From NCBI GenBank assembly GCA_000510425.1, contig AZKM01000018.1:62001-126000 (forward strand): a stretch of 64,000 nucleotides of DNA, written 5' to 3'. The translations under genes and the position numbers were made by a program. Below are positions 34,488 through 43,674 of this stretch, one piece after another (positions within the stretch are counted from its first letter, which is position 1; every line of letters begins with the position of its first letter). This DNA is from Eubacterium nodatum ATCC 33099. GTDB taxonomy: Bacteria > Bacillota > Clostridia > Peptostreptococcales > Anaerovoracaceae. The notes under the pieces are model-generated. The model was not told the DNA's origin and made no database searches. It saw only the letters and a list, made by a program, of their open reading frames with translations.

Positions 34488-35475
34488 TTTTCTTTGCACC
34501 TCCATAAGTTCTCTTAATGACAACTTTATCTATTAGCGGAGTCATCATATTCATGAATAAAATTGCAAAGGATACGCCTTCCGGATAGTTACACCAGATA
34601 CGAATCACCATGGTAATCACACCGCATCCGATACCGAAAATAAGTCTGCCCTTGTTCATGATAGGAGATGTAACATAGTCAGTTGCACAGAAGAATGCAC
34701 CGAACATAACTCCTCCGGCACAAACATGGAACACTGCCATCTGAACAGCATTGTAATCGCCTCCCTTAATTCCGTAATATGCCAATGCAAACAGGAATAC
34801 GGATGCGATAAATGAAACCGGAATGATAGGAGAGATGATTTTCTTCCATATCAGGAATGCTCCGCCGATTAAAATAGCAACTGCACTTACTTCACCCATT
34901 GAGCCCCCAACATATCCTAAGAACAAATCCATGTTGGAAGGAAGTGTTCCCGGCTTGCCTTTTGCGATTTCACTGAGAATTCCGAGAGCTGTAGGTCCTG
35001 TTACCGCATCGGATGCCGCCTGTTTAGGAACCGGCCATGTTGTCATCTGAGTCGTAAATGAAAGCAGAAGAACTATACGACCTACAATAGCAGGATTTGC
35101 AATGTTTCTTCCCAATCCGCCATAAATCCCCTTTACAACTACGATTGCAGTAAAGCAGCCGATAATTGCCATCCAATATGGGAAGTTTGACGGCAGGTTC
35201 ATAGCCAAAATAGCACCGGTTACGCAGGCACTTAAATCCTGAACCGTGCTTGTCTTTTTCATTAATTTATTGTATGCGTATTCAAAGAATGCGCTTGCGC
35301 CCATACATACCGCTGTCAGTATGATAGGTCTGATTCCGAAAACAACTACGCTCATTACGAGGGATGGAACAAGTGCAATCAGAACCATCATCATTGTTTT
35401 CTGTGTATCCAAAGCCGTTACCAAATGTGGTGATGAGGATACTGTCAAATTATTATAATAAGTTTTCTTATCCAT
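34477..35475 (-). CDS. rnfD: Rnf complex membrane subunit D
   Basis: RnfD is the large membrane subunit, 332 residues with about nine helices, related to NqrB. The covalent-FMN site reads SDAVTGPTAL near residue 157 (consensus SGAT), so the Thr is kept. It overlaps rnfC by 1 nt and rnfG by 11 bp. Confidence 0.94.
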   Translation of the reverse strand: MDKKTYYNNLTVSSSPHLVTALDTQKTMMMVLIALVPSLVMSVVVFGIRPIILTAVCMGASAFFEYAYNKLMKKTSTVQDLSACVTGAILAMNLPSNFPYWMAIIGCFTAIVVVKGIYGGLGRNIANPAIVGRIVLLLSFTTQMTTWPVPKQAASDAVTGPTALGILSEIAKGKPGTLPSNMDLFLGYVGGSMGEVSAVAILIGGAFLIWKKIISPIIPVSFIASVFLFALAYYGIKGGDYNAVQMAVFHVCAGGVMFGAFFCATDYVTSPIMNKGRLIFGIGCGVITMVIRIWCNYPEGVSFAILFMNMMTPLIDKVVIKRTYGGAKKNEK

Positions 35476-36791
35476 TACTTAATTCCAGCCTCCTTTACCA
35501 TTCCTTTTCCAAGCTTATTTATGAAAGCCAAAGGTCTTCTTGCAGGACATACGAATGAGCAACTTCCACATTCCATACACTGCATAACCTGTAAATCCGA
35601 AAGAGCCTGGGCATCTTTTCTCTCCCACGCATCTGCATAAGCTGTAGGCAGAAGGTCAAACGGACAGGCCTGGTGACATCTGCCGCAGTTAATACAAGCT
35701 GTTTCTTCCGGAATATAAGCCTGTTTTTCAGAGAAAGCCAAAATTGCGTTATTGTTCTTCACAACCGGCATTTCATCGGAGAAAATAGCTCTCCCCATCA
35801 TAGGACCGCCCATTAAAATCTTATTCGGGTCTTCCTTATATCCTCCACAGAACTCAACAATATCATGGATCTGAGCTCCGATTGGTGCAATAATGTTCTT
35901 AGGCTCGGAAACAGAATCGCCGTCAACGGTCATTCTCTTCTTGATAAGAGGAACTCCGTCCTTTAGATACTGACCGAGGAATGCAATTGATGTAACATTG
36001 GAAACGATAACACCCAAATCCGCCGGAAGTACCCCTGCAGGACAGTGCTTGCCTGTTATTTCGTAAATCAGAACCCTCTCAGCTCCTTTTGGATAACGAG
36101 CCTGAAGCTCAAAAGTATGCATGTTTGAAAGTCCCTGCTCCTCAAATAACTTGTTGAAGTTTGCAATAGCATCTTTCTTGTTATCCTCGATTCCTATATA
36201 GCAATCTTCAAGTTCCAAATATTTCATTACTGCCAATGCTCCATCGATGACATTCTGTGCATCTTCTAACATTGTCCTGTGGTCGGAAGTGATGAAGGGT
36301 TCGCACTCGGCACCGTTGATAATCAGAGATTTGACCTCATCTCTGTTCTTCGGATTGAACTTAATGTGTGTCGGAAAAGACGCTCCTCCCAAACCGACAA
36401 GACCGCTTGCTCTTGTGGCTGCAACAAAACTTGCCAAATCAGTAACTTCCGGAGTTTTAATATCTTCTGCCAACTCTTGTTTCTTGTCAGTTTCTATAAC
36501 AACCAGTGTGTCATTTCCACCCATTGCATTACGCTGTGTCTCGATACCGGTGACCTTACCGGAAACACTTGAGTGAATAGGAGAGCTTACAAAAGCTTCC
36601 GTATCTCCGATAATTTGACCAACCTTCACCTCGTCGCCCCTCTTAACCTGTGGCTGACATGGTGCTCCGATATGCTGAGACATGGAAATCTTAACAATAT
36701 CAGGAATTGGCATCACCTCGGTTTCACGACCGGCCGTATTCTTATAGTGACCTGCGTCAATGCTATGCAAATGTTTTGCATTAGAACTCAT
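35475..36791 (-). CDS. rnfC: Rnf complex NADH-side subunit C
   Basis: RnfC is the NAD(H)-binding, FMN-containing cytoplasmic subunit, 438 residues. It has the family motifs GLVGLGGASFPTH, LIINGAECEPF, and MGGPMMGRA, then two 4Fe-4S motifs, CINCGRCHQACP and CMECGSCSFVCP. It is the first gene of the operon; AAGGAAGG lies upstream of ATG 36791, and a TATAAT box is about 60 bp upstream. Confidence 0.95.
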   Translation of the reverse strand: MSSNAKHLHSIDAGHYKNTAGRETEVMPIPDIVKISMSQHIGAPCQPQVKRGDEVKVGQIIGDTEAFVSSPIHSSVSGKVTGIETQRNAMGGNDTLVVIETDKKQELAEDIKTPEVTDLASFVAATRASGLVGLGGASFPTHIKFNPKNRDEVKSLIINGAECEPFITSDHRTMLEDAQNVIDGALAVMKYLELEDCYIGIEDNKKDAIANFNKLFEEQGLSNMHTFELQARYPKGAERVLIYEITGKHCPAGVLPADLGVIVSNVTSIAFLGQYLKDGVPLIKKRMTVDGDSVSEPKNIIAPIGAQIHDIVEFCGGYKEDPNKILMGGPMMGRAIFSDEMPVVKNNNAILAFSEKQAYIPEETACINCGRCHQACPFDLLPTAYADAWERKDAQALSDLQVMQCMECGSCSFVCPARRPLAFINKLGKGMVKEAGIK

Positions 36792-36848
36792 ATTGAAACC
36801 TTCCTTTCTAAAATTTATTCCAATTATTCCATATAATCATACGGATAA

Positions 36849-36854
36849 ATTATA
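36849..36854 (-). promoter_or_regulatory. rnf operon -10 box
   Basis: A perfect TATAAT on the minus strand lies 58 bp before the rnfC start. The -35 at 17 bp spacing is GTGCTT, a poor match, so the promoter may need help from a factor binding upstream. Confidence 0.5.
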
Positions 36855-36879
36855 CACCGTGACTGCACAAAAAGCACTA

Positions 36880-36921
36880 CCCAAAATAAACTTTTTAAAA
36901 CAAAAAAAAGTTTTTTTTGGG
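36880..36921. repeat. 42-bp AT-rich inverted repeat upstream of the rnf promoter
   Basis: CCCAAAATAAACTTTTT pairs with AAAAAGTTTTTTTTGGG with one mismatch, around an 8-nt loop. It ends a few bases upstream of the rnf -35 position. Neither strand has a U tract after it, so it does not look like a standard terminator. The rest of the gap to 37088 holds only short, weak hairpins. Confidence 0.55.
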
Positions 36922-37088
36922 TGAGTCGATTTTGTCGTTAGATTTTTATCAAATTAAATTGTTTTCAAGCTAATCACCTGTACTATAGGTAAAAACATCC
37001 CGCAGCCTTAAATTCTTCCTTCACCTGACCTCTACTCACCCGATTTTTATTCCATCGGTAAAATAGGTCTTGAGACGGTGTACTGTCC

Positions 37089-38642
37089 CTAATCATCGCT
37101 ATTATCTAATCCCACTGACACCTTCTTTTCGGGACTGATTCCAATTATCTTCTCCCCTCTCCCATAGAGGTCTATCAGATAATCAACAATCTCCTGAGTG
37201 AATTTTTCTCCGGGGCAAATTACGGGAATTCCCGGCGGATATGGAACTATAGGAAGTGCACAGACTTCCCCTGCTGCAGCTTCAAGCTTTACTGATTTTT
37301 TGTGATGAGGAATCTCTGTTCTATCCGGATTCAACCTCATAATATCTGCCGAGTTCTTAGTCTTTCCCACTGCCATCTCTTTATTCAAAGAAATCACAGA
37401 TTTAGTTACATCTTTATCAAAAGAGATTTCAGGCTTGAATGTGCCTTTCTCCAAAGATTTTTCAGGCACCGGTATTCCTCTATCTGAAGTATGTTCATAT
37501 TTTGACCTGCTTTCCAAATTTTTCAAAGCCTCCAAAAGTCTCTCAAAATCGCTTCTGTCGTTACCGATTCCCGTCATACACATAACCAGATTTCCTGAGG
37601 TGAGTTCTGGGAAAATCTCTGCATCTGTCAAATGTTTTTCCAGCTCATATCCATCATAGCCTAAACACAAAGCATCCAAATTTATCTTTGAAAAATCCAA
37701 CATGGTATTTCTGACCACTGAAATTCCGTCAATTTCCGAAACTTTTTCGTAAAAGAATGCTAAATTATCCATCCATGTCTTAAAAAGCTCATCGCCATGC
37801 TTCAAAATTATATCTGCATTCACATCCAAGGAACACATCAGAAGATAGGAGGGACTGCTGCTCTCCATTCTCTGCAAATTGACCTCCAAAACATCAAGGT
37901 CAATCTCAGGATTCATTATATTTAAAATAGCAGATTGGGTAAACGTGCATAGAGTTTTGTGCGTGCTGTTGATAACAATATCCGCCCCTTGTGATTCTGC
38001 TGATTTCGGGAGCAGTCCGTTTTTAAGATACTTTTCAAAGGGCTTTAGATGCGCACCGTGGGCCTGATCCACGATTAGAATAATACCCCTGTCACGGCAA
38101 AGCTTTGATATAGCCTCTATATCACTGCAAATTCCATAGTAATTAGGGCTTGGTAAAATAAGCACCTTTGCTTCCGGATTTTCCTTTATAGCCTTTGCCA
38201 CCTCAGTCTTCGTAACTTCACCTGTTATTCCCGCATTTTCAATCAGCTCCGGCTTGATGTAAATCGGCTGTGCACCTGCCATTTCAACTCCTGCAAAAAT
38301 CGATTTGTGACAATTCCTTGCCATGATAACCTGTTCTCCCCCAGCCGCGCAGGTCATAATTGAGGCTATAAGCCCTCCGGTGGAGCCGTTAACCAAAAGA
38401 TAAGTTTCGCAGCTTCCATATATCTCTTTGTACTTATTCATGGTTTCACGAATTATAGATTCAGGCTTGAAAAGATTATCTGCCCCATCTATTTCGGTAA
38501 TATCAAAGTCTGCCATATTGCTGAGAAACCGGCTGTAGCCCAGTTTCTTAAATATTCTGCTCCCCTTGTGTCCCGGCATATGAAATGAAACCGTATCCTT
38601 TTTTCTGTGTCTCATTAAAAAAGTCGAAATTGATTTATCCAT
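37089..38642 (-). CDS. Orn/Lys/Arg decarboxylase-family PLP enzyme
   Basis: The 517-residue protein is a fold-type I PLP enzyme of the short clostridial/Bacillus YaaO-SpeA type. Seen are MPGHKGS at the N-terminus, NGSTGG, DQAHGAH and the PLP lysine in STHKTL (about residue 228). The C-terminal domain motif PYPPGIPVICPGE is typical of the group. An insert of about 80 residues, rich in Lys and Glu (roughly 370-450), separates the two. Substrate (arginine, lysine or ornithine) cannot be told from sequence. Confidence 0.87.
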   Translation of the reverse strand: MDKSISTFLMRHRKKDTVSFHMPGHKGSRIFKKLGYSRFLSNMADFDITEIDGADNLFKPESIIRETMNKYKEIYGSCETYLLVNGSTGGLIASIMTCAAGGEQVIMARNCHKSIFAGVEMAGAQPIYIKPELIENAGITGEVTKTEVAKAIKENPEAKVLILPSPNYYGICSDIEAISKLCRDRGIILIVDQAHGAHLKPFEKYLKNGLLPKSAESQGADIVINSTHKTLCTFTQSAILNIMNPEIDLDVLEVNLQRMESSSPSYLLMCSLDVNADIILKHGDELFKTWMDNLAFFYEKVSEIDGISVVRNTMLDFSKINLDALCLGYDGYELEKHLTDAEIFPELTSGNLVMCMTGIGNDRSDFERLLEALKNLESRSKYEHTSDRGIPVPEKSLEKGTFKPEISFDKDVTKSVISLNKEMAVGKTKNSADIMRLNPDRTEIPHHKKSVKLEAAAGEVCALPIVPYPPGIPVICPGEKFTQEIVDYLIDLYGRGEKIIGISPEKKVSVGLDNSDD

Positions 38643-38742
38643 TTATCTTTTCCTCAATCATAAATTGAACTTATTTCTTCATTTTGTCTAATGTAATTTA
38701 TCCGTTGCGATCTTCACTGTCTGCATGTATAATTTCCGGTAT

Positions 38743-40281
38743 TTATACGATCGGGCTGAATACTCTCAAAATAGCTGCAATAGCTGTATCAAACCATTTT
38801 CCCTCCAAAACACTTTCAGTAATTTCACGGGATATTTTAAAAGTTTTCTCATAATCTTCTCTGATGTCTTTTATTGTGCTGCTTTCGGCAAGAAATGTTC
38901 CACACTCAAAGTGAAGATACAGACTCCTATAATCAATATTAATAGTTCCGACTACAGCCACCTTATCATCACTGACAAAACTCTTTGCATGTATGAACCC
39001 CGGTGCATACTCATAAATTTTAACCCCGGCATGAATTAAATTTCCGTAATACGACCGCGACAGAAAGAATACTACCTTCTTATCCGGAATTCCCGGAGTT
39101 ACAATTCTAACATCCACACCCCGTTTTGCCGCCAGCTTAAGTGCCGTCTCCATTTCATTATCAATAATTAAATATGGCGTGTATATGTACACATAGTTTT
39201 TAGCACTGTTTAGAATTTCAAGATAAACATTTTCACTGAGATTCTCTTCATCCAAAGGCGTATCTGAAAACGGCTGAACGACTCCATCGCTTTGGAAAGG
39301 CTCTTTATGGTGAACATGCACTCCGTAGGGTTCATAATTATCCTCTGTTTTTCTAAAGGAGTTCCACATATTCAAAAACATCACGGTCAGGTTCCATACT
39401 GCATTGCCCTCCAGTCTGATGCCGCTATCCTTCCAGTGACCTAATTTTGAGGTCAGATTAACATATTCATCCCCTATATTTGCACCGCCGTTGTAGCCTA
39501 TATATCCATCTATTATACAGATTTTTCTATGATCTCTATTGTTGTAAACCAGTGACAAAAAAGGTTTCATGGGATTAAACACGACCACTTCGATACCATC
39601 TTTTTTCAGTTTCTTTACAAAATTCATGGGCAAATGATTGATTGAACCTATGTCATCGTATATTATACGAATTTCCACTCCCTCTTTCACCTTTGATTTC
39701 AAAATCTCATATATCTCATTCCAAAGTTTTCCTTTTTTTATGATGAAGTATTCCAGAAAAATAAAGTGCTTTGCATTTTTCATATCATCAATCATAGAAT
39801 CAAAAAATCTCTCTCCACGTTCAAAATACTTGCTGGAAGTTCCGCTCCAGGCAGGATAAATACCCTCTTTGCTTATATAATCAATAGTCGCTGCTCTCCT
39901 GACATCTTTACAAATTTTCTCAATATCATCTTTTTGTCTCAAATAAAATCTATGGGAATTTTCTATAGGATCAATCTTTTTCTTTATCCCCTTACCGGGT
40001 CGTTTGTTACCAAACATAATATATAAGGCACCGCCGAGTATCGGAAAAACTGCAATTAAAATAATCCAGCCTATTTTATAAGCCGGATTATAATCTCGCC
40101 AAACGATATAAATTGCCGAAATCACAGTTACTCCTTTAAAAATGAAGCCAACCCAATCCGCATAATTAACCAGCTCAAAAATCATAGTGCATAAATAAAA
40201 CAGCTGCAGCAATATGAACAAAGCTGTTATCGTGAAACGATTAAATATACCATTGAATATTTTTCCAAAAAAGTTTCTCAT
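38743..40281 (-). CDS. cls: Cardiolipin synthase
   Basis: This membrane enzyme joins two phosphatidylglycerols to make cardiolipin. The 512-residue chain has two or three N-terminal membrane helices (first about 12-35), then two phospholipase-D domains with HKD motifs: HRKICIIDGYIGYNGGANIGDEY (core H-x-K-x4-D) and HAKSFVSDDKVAVVGTINID. Length is normal for clostridial Cls. It stands alone between serS and the decarboxylase gene. Confidence 0.92.
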   Translation of the reverse strand: MRNFFGKIFNGIFNRFTITALFILLQLFYLCTMIFELVNYADWVGFIFKGVTVISAIYIVWRDYNPAYKIGWIILIAVFPILGGALYIMFGNKRPGKGIKKKIDPIENSHRFYLRQKDDIEKICKDVRRAATIDYISKEGIYPAWSGTSSKYFERGERFFDSMIDDMKNAKHFIFLEYFIIKKGKLWNEIYEILKSKVKEGVEIRIIYDDIGSINHLPMNFVKKLKKDGIEVVVFNPMKPFLSLVYNNRDHRKICIIDGYIGYNGGANIGDEYVNLTSKLGHWKDSGIRLEGNAVWNLTVMFLNMWNSFRKTEDNYEPYGVHVHHKEPFQSDGVVQPFSDTPLDEENLSENVYLEILNSAKNYVYIYTPYLIIDNEMETALKLAAKRGVDVRIVTPGIPDKKVVFFLSRSYYGNLIHAGVKIYEYAPGFIHAKSFVSDDKVAVVGTINIDYRSLYLHFECGTFLAESSTIKDIREDYEKTFKISREITESVLEGKWFDTAIAAILRVFSPIV

Positions 40282-40356
40282 ATCCCATTACCTAAATGAA
40301 ATTATAAACATACGCATTCAAGACTTATCGTCTTTACATACAGGGTATTGCAAATT

Positions 40357-41631
40357 TTATTTTTCGATTTTTTCTATACCACCCATATATTTTCTAAGCA
40401 CCTCCGGAATTATTACGCTTCCATCTTCCTGTTGGAAATTTTCTAAAACTGCAGCTGTAGTACGACCCACTGCGAGCCCCGAACCGTTTAATGTATGAAC
40501 AAATTCAGGTTTCCCCCCATCTCTTCTAAATCTGATATTGGCTCTTCTTGCCTGAAAATCAAGGAAATTGGAGCAGGATGAAATCTCAACATATCCGTTA
40601 TAGCTTGGCATCCAAACCTCTATGTCGTATGTCATTGACGATGAGAATCCAAGATCTCCCGAACTTAATTTCACTACTCTGTACGGAATCCCAAGCTGTA
40701 TCAGAACTTCTTCCGCATCATTAGTCAGTTTTTCAAGGGCATCCCAGGAATCCTCAGGCTTTGTGAATTTAACCAGCTCAACTTTATTGAACTGATGCTG
40801 CCTGATAATTCCTCTGGTATCTCTGCCTGCAGAACCCGCCTCTGCACGGAAGCAAGGTGTGAATGCCGTGTAGTGAATAGGAAGTTCTTCTTCGTCTATT
40901 ATTTCACCGGCACGAAGGTTTGTAACAGGAACTTCTGCTGTAGGAATCAAGAAAAAATCCTTCTGCGGAATGTAGAACATATCATCTTCAAACTTAGGAA
41001 GCTGTCCGGTTCCAACCATCGCATCCCTGTTAACCATATACGGCGGTATAATCTCTGTATAATCTTGTTCTATAGTGTGTAAATCGAGCATAAAGCATGC
41101 AATTGCTCTCTCCAACCTTGCTCCTAAGCCCCTGTAAACGGTAAATCTGGCACCGGCAACTTTTGCGGCTCTCTGAAAATCAAGAATATCCAAATCTTCA
41201 CCGATGTCCCAGTGCGCCTTGGGTTCAAACTGAAACTTTGCAGGTTCTCCAAATTTACGAACTTCCACATTATCTTCATCGTCTTTTCCGAATGGAACGC
41301 CCTCTGCCGGCGTATTTGGAACATTAAGCAGGGCATCTTTAAGGTTTTCTTCTATCTCGGAAAGCTTACCGGAAAGTTCTTTAATTTTACCCGACAGGGT
41401 CTTCATTTCCGCCATTATTTCAGAAGTATCCTCTCCTGCTTTTTTCAGCTTGGGGATTTCTCTTGAAACAGTATTCTGTCTATGTTTCATAGCCTCAACT
41501 TCTGCAAGAATACTGCGTCTTTCTTCATCAAACTTTTTGATATCGTCAATTCCGAAATCTCCTTTTCCTCTATATTCAACTCTCTCTCTGATTCCCTCAA
41601 AATCTTCTCTGAGTTTCTTGATATCTAACAT
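40357..41631 (-). CDS. serS: Seryl-tRNA synthetase
   Basis: This class II synthetase has 424 residues. The N-terminal coiled-coil arm (about 1-105) binds tRNA. Motif 2 is [21 protein letters not shown] and motif 3 is [18 protein letters not shown], both typical of SerRS. Only 36 bp separate it from the glutamine synthetase gene, too short for a T-box leader, so it probably depends on that transcript. Confidence 0.96.
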   Translation of the reverse strand: MLDIKKLREDFEGIRERVEYRGKGDFGIDDIKKFDEERRSILAEVEAMKHRQNTVSREIPKLKKAGEDTSEIMAEMKTLSGKIKELSGKLSEIEENLKDALLNVPNTPAEGVPFGKDDEDNVEVRKFGEPAKFQFEPKAHWDIGEDLDILDFQRAAKVAGARFTVYRGLGARLERAIACFMLDLHTIEQDYTEIIPPYMVNRDAMVGTGQLPKFEDDMFYIPQKDFFLIPTAEVPVTNLRAGEIIDEEELPIHYTAFTPCFRAEAGSAGRDTRGIIRQHQFNKVELVKFTKPEDSWDALEKLTNDAEEVLIQLGIPYRVVKLSSGDLGFSSSMTYDIEVWMPSYNGYVEISSCSNFLDFQARRANIRFRRDGGKPEFVHTLNGSGLAVGRTTAAVLENFQQEDGSVIIPEVLRKYMGGIEKIEK

Positions 41632-41667
41632 CTTCTGCCTCCAACATAATCTGTGCTACTCCAAAAT

Positions 41668-43587
41668 CTACAACAAGTTTTTCTTATATACATCATAAAG
41701 AGCCGTTAATGCCGCAACTTTAGTTTTGATCTCCAGCTGAATTTCCGATGCTTTTTCGTACTCTTCATTGTCCAAAGCTTCCTTTGCTCTGGTCAGCAAA
41801 CATTTTTCTGTAATCGTGTCTTTGCCGATTTCATGTCTAATCTTATCAATTGCAATCCAGTTCTTAATATCGTAATCTGAGAAATCATCATCGCTATGTT
41901 TCTTTCTGCATGAACGAACAAAATCCATTGTGGTAGGAATCAATCTGTCATGAAGCTCAAGTTTCCACTGGGATAAAATCTGCGCCCTGTAGGATTCAAG
42001 TATTTTATCGCCAATCACATTCCCCGCCTTGAGTATTGCAACTTTTTCCGGATTCAGGTCAAAGGCTTTCAGATTTTCCCAAACCGTTGCAGGAGCCTTT
42101 CCAAAGAGTTTTTCTCTATCATCTTCTGAATAGAATACAAATACATCCTCTTCGCTTCTGTATTCCCTATACTTTTCTAAATAGAAGTCTTCTGTGCCGT
42201 AACTCTTTGATAGAGATTTTTCAAGCTCTCCCGGGGTCTTTTCTGCCGCCAGTATATGCTTTATCCCGTCTGCCAGAGCCATATATGCCGTTGCTAAAAC
42301 CAGATATGTATTGCTCTTCGGGCTGGGTGCTCTCAGTTCAAATCTCGTAGCCATGGGATTTTCAGTTTCTCTAATCAACCCCACAAGAACAGTTCTGTTT
42401 CTGGATGGCTTGTCCACACCTCTCCCTAAAGAAGTCACTATACAAACCGGAGCCTCATAACCGGGTTTCAGCCTATTTAATGAATCGTTGCTGGCACTTA
42501 TAAATGGATTGATTACCTCATAGTTTTTCAGAATACCCATCAAAGCACCGAATCCCAAAGGACTCAAGAAATCTTTTTTCATATCTTTAGGGGCAAATAT
42601 ACTTACGATTTTGCCATTTTTTAATTTTGCCGCAAGTCCGATATGGGTATGTTCACCACTTCCTGCAACTCCGTCAAAGGGTTTTGCCATAAAGGTTACA
42701 TCAAGACCGAACTTGGTGAAAATATCACGAACAACATACTTAACCTGATTTTCATTGTCTGCCGCCTGAATCGCATCTGAATACTTCCAATCAATCTCAA
42801 GCTGCTCCATAACATGATTGTAATGTCCGCCTGTTCCCATCTTCGCCTTTACACCGCCTACCTCTTTATGACCCATTTCTACTTCAAAGCCGTAATAATC
42901 CAAAACAGTCAGGGTCTCTTCCAGTGCAGTGCGAACCTCACCGTAGGTTCGCTTCCAGTACTGTTCTTTCAGTGTCTGTGCAATAAAAAGCTGCTCTCTG
43001 TCCCCCTTGTCATCGGGAGTCTTGACCCAAAATTCAAGTTCGGTTGCACTGGTAACGATCAGATCTTCTATCTCATCTACACTATCTATCCCCTCTATAT
43101 AATCAAACACATAGGGATGCTCCTTCATCGCATTAAAAACTTCCTTTTTCATGTGGGTGAGTGCATTTTTTAAAATTGATCTTGAGCCACACCGGAAATT
43201 TTCATTATGAACCAAAAACGATGGAATTCTAAGTGTTCCCACCGGAAGTCCCACAGTTCTGTCTATATTTCTATAGTTGTAATCCACATACCATTTTACA
43301 GATAAGTCCGGAATAATATCGACTTTTGCATTTCCAAGTTCAGCGATTTTAGGTAAGGCAACGCTGGAACCATCGGTCTGCACGCCATACTTGAGAAGTT
43401 TGTCCATATCCTGAATAAATGTTTTGACAGGAATCTTTTCATCCGTATCATGACCACCCAGGTCTATTCCGACAAAAGATACAAACTGTACTTCCGGATG
43501 CTGACAAAGAAGATTTATAACTTCCTCCTTCCCATGCTTTTCCGGAGATATGGTAAATAGCATTTTTTCAATATCGAATTCTCGCAT
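41668..43587 (-). CDS. glnA: Glutamine synthetase, long clostridial form
   Basis: The enzyme makes glutamine from glutamate, ammonia and ATP. It is about 639 residues, longer than the 440-470 of classical GSI. Active-site landmarks are DGSSVALPKI, ELEFWVKTP, GTGGHYNHVMEQLE, GVAGSGEHTHIGL, NRTVLVGLIR and RFELRAPSPKSNTYL. The C-terminal 120 residues are helical and outside the core. I start it at ATG 43587 (GGGAG upstream). A frame opening at 43656 would translate the terminator hairpin at 43615-43653, so its first 23 residues are artefact. The terminator so close to the start suggests regulated read-through. Confidence 0.9.
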   Translation of the reverse strand: MREFDIEKMLFTISPEKHGKEEVINLLCQHPEVQFVSFVGIDLGGHDTDEKIPVKTFIQDMDKLLKYGVQTDGSSVALPKIAELGNAKVDIIPDLSVKWYVDYNYRNIDRTVGLPVGTLRIPSFLVHNENFRCGSRSILKNALTHMKKEVFNAMKEHPYVFDYIEGIDSVDEIEDLIVTSATELEFWVKTPDDKGDREQLFIAQTLKEQYWKRTYGEVRTALEETLTVLDYYGFEVEMGHKEVGGVKAKMGTGGHYNHVMEQLEIDWKYSDAIQAADNENQVKYVVRDIFTKFGLDVTFMAKPFDGVAGSGEHTHIGLAAKLKNGKIVSIFAPKDMKKDFLSPLGFGALMGILKNYEVINPFISASNDSLNRLKPGYEAPVCIVTSLGRGVDKPSRNRTVLVGLIRETENPMATRFELRAPSPKSNTYLVLATAYMALADGIKHILAAEKTPGELEKSLSKSYGTEDFYLEKYREYRSEEDVFVFYSEDDREKLFGKAPATVWENLKAFDLNPEKVAILKAGNVIGDKILESYRAQILSQWKLELHDRLIPTTMDFVRSCRKKHSDDDFSDYDIKNWIAIDKIRHEIGKDTITEKCLLTRAKEALDNEEYEKASEIQLEIKTKVAALTALYDVYKKNLL

Positions 43588-43614
43588 ACTTGTTTTCTCC
43601 CATTTATGTGTTTC

Positions 43615-43653
43615 AAAAAACTGTGGGACATCCCAATTGAATGTCCCAAACAG
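43615..43653 (-). terminator. Intrinsic terminator or attenuator between UPF0182 and glnA
   Basis: On the minus strand GGGACAT and ATGTCCC form a perfect 7-bp core, extended by CTG/CAG, and are followed at once by TTTTTT (43620-43615). It lies 22 bp after the UPF0182 stop and only 28 bp before the glnA start, leaving little room for a separate glnA promoter. Confidence 0.85.
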
Positions 43654-43674
43654 CAATTTTTCATATTTGTTAAT

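Noticed and set aside
41632..41667. T-box leader before serS
   Set aside because: The gap is 36 bp and shows no T-box sequence or specifier structure.
43588..43656. 23-residue N-terminal extension of glutamine synthetase
   Set aside because: These bases form the intrinsic terminator of the upstream gene, and a good ribosome site precedes the internal ATG 43587.
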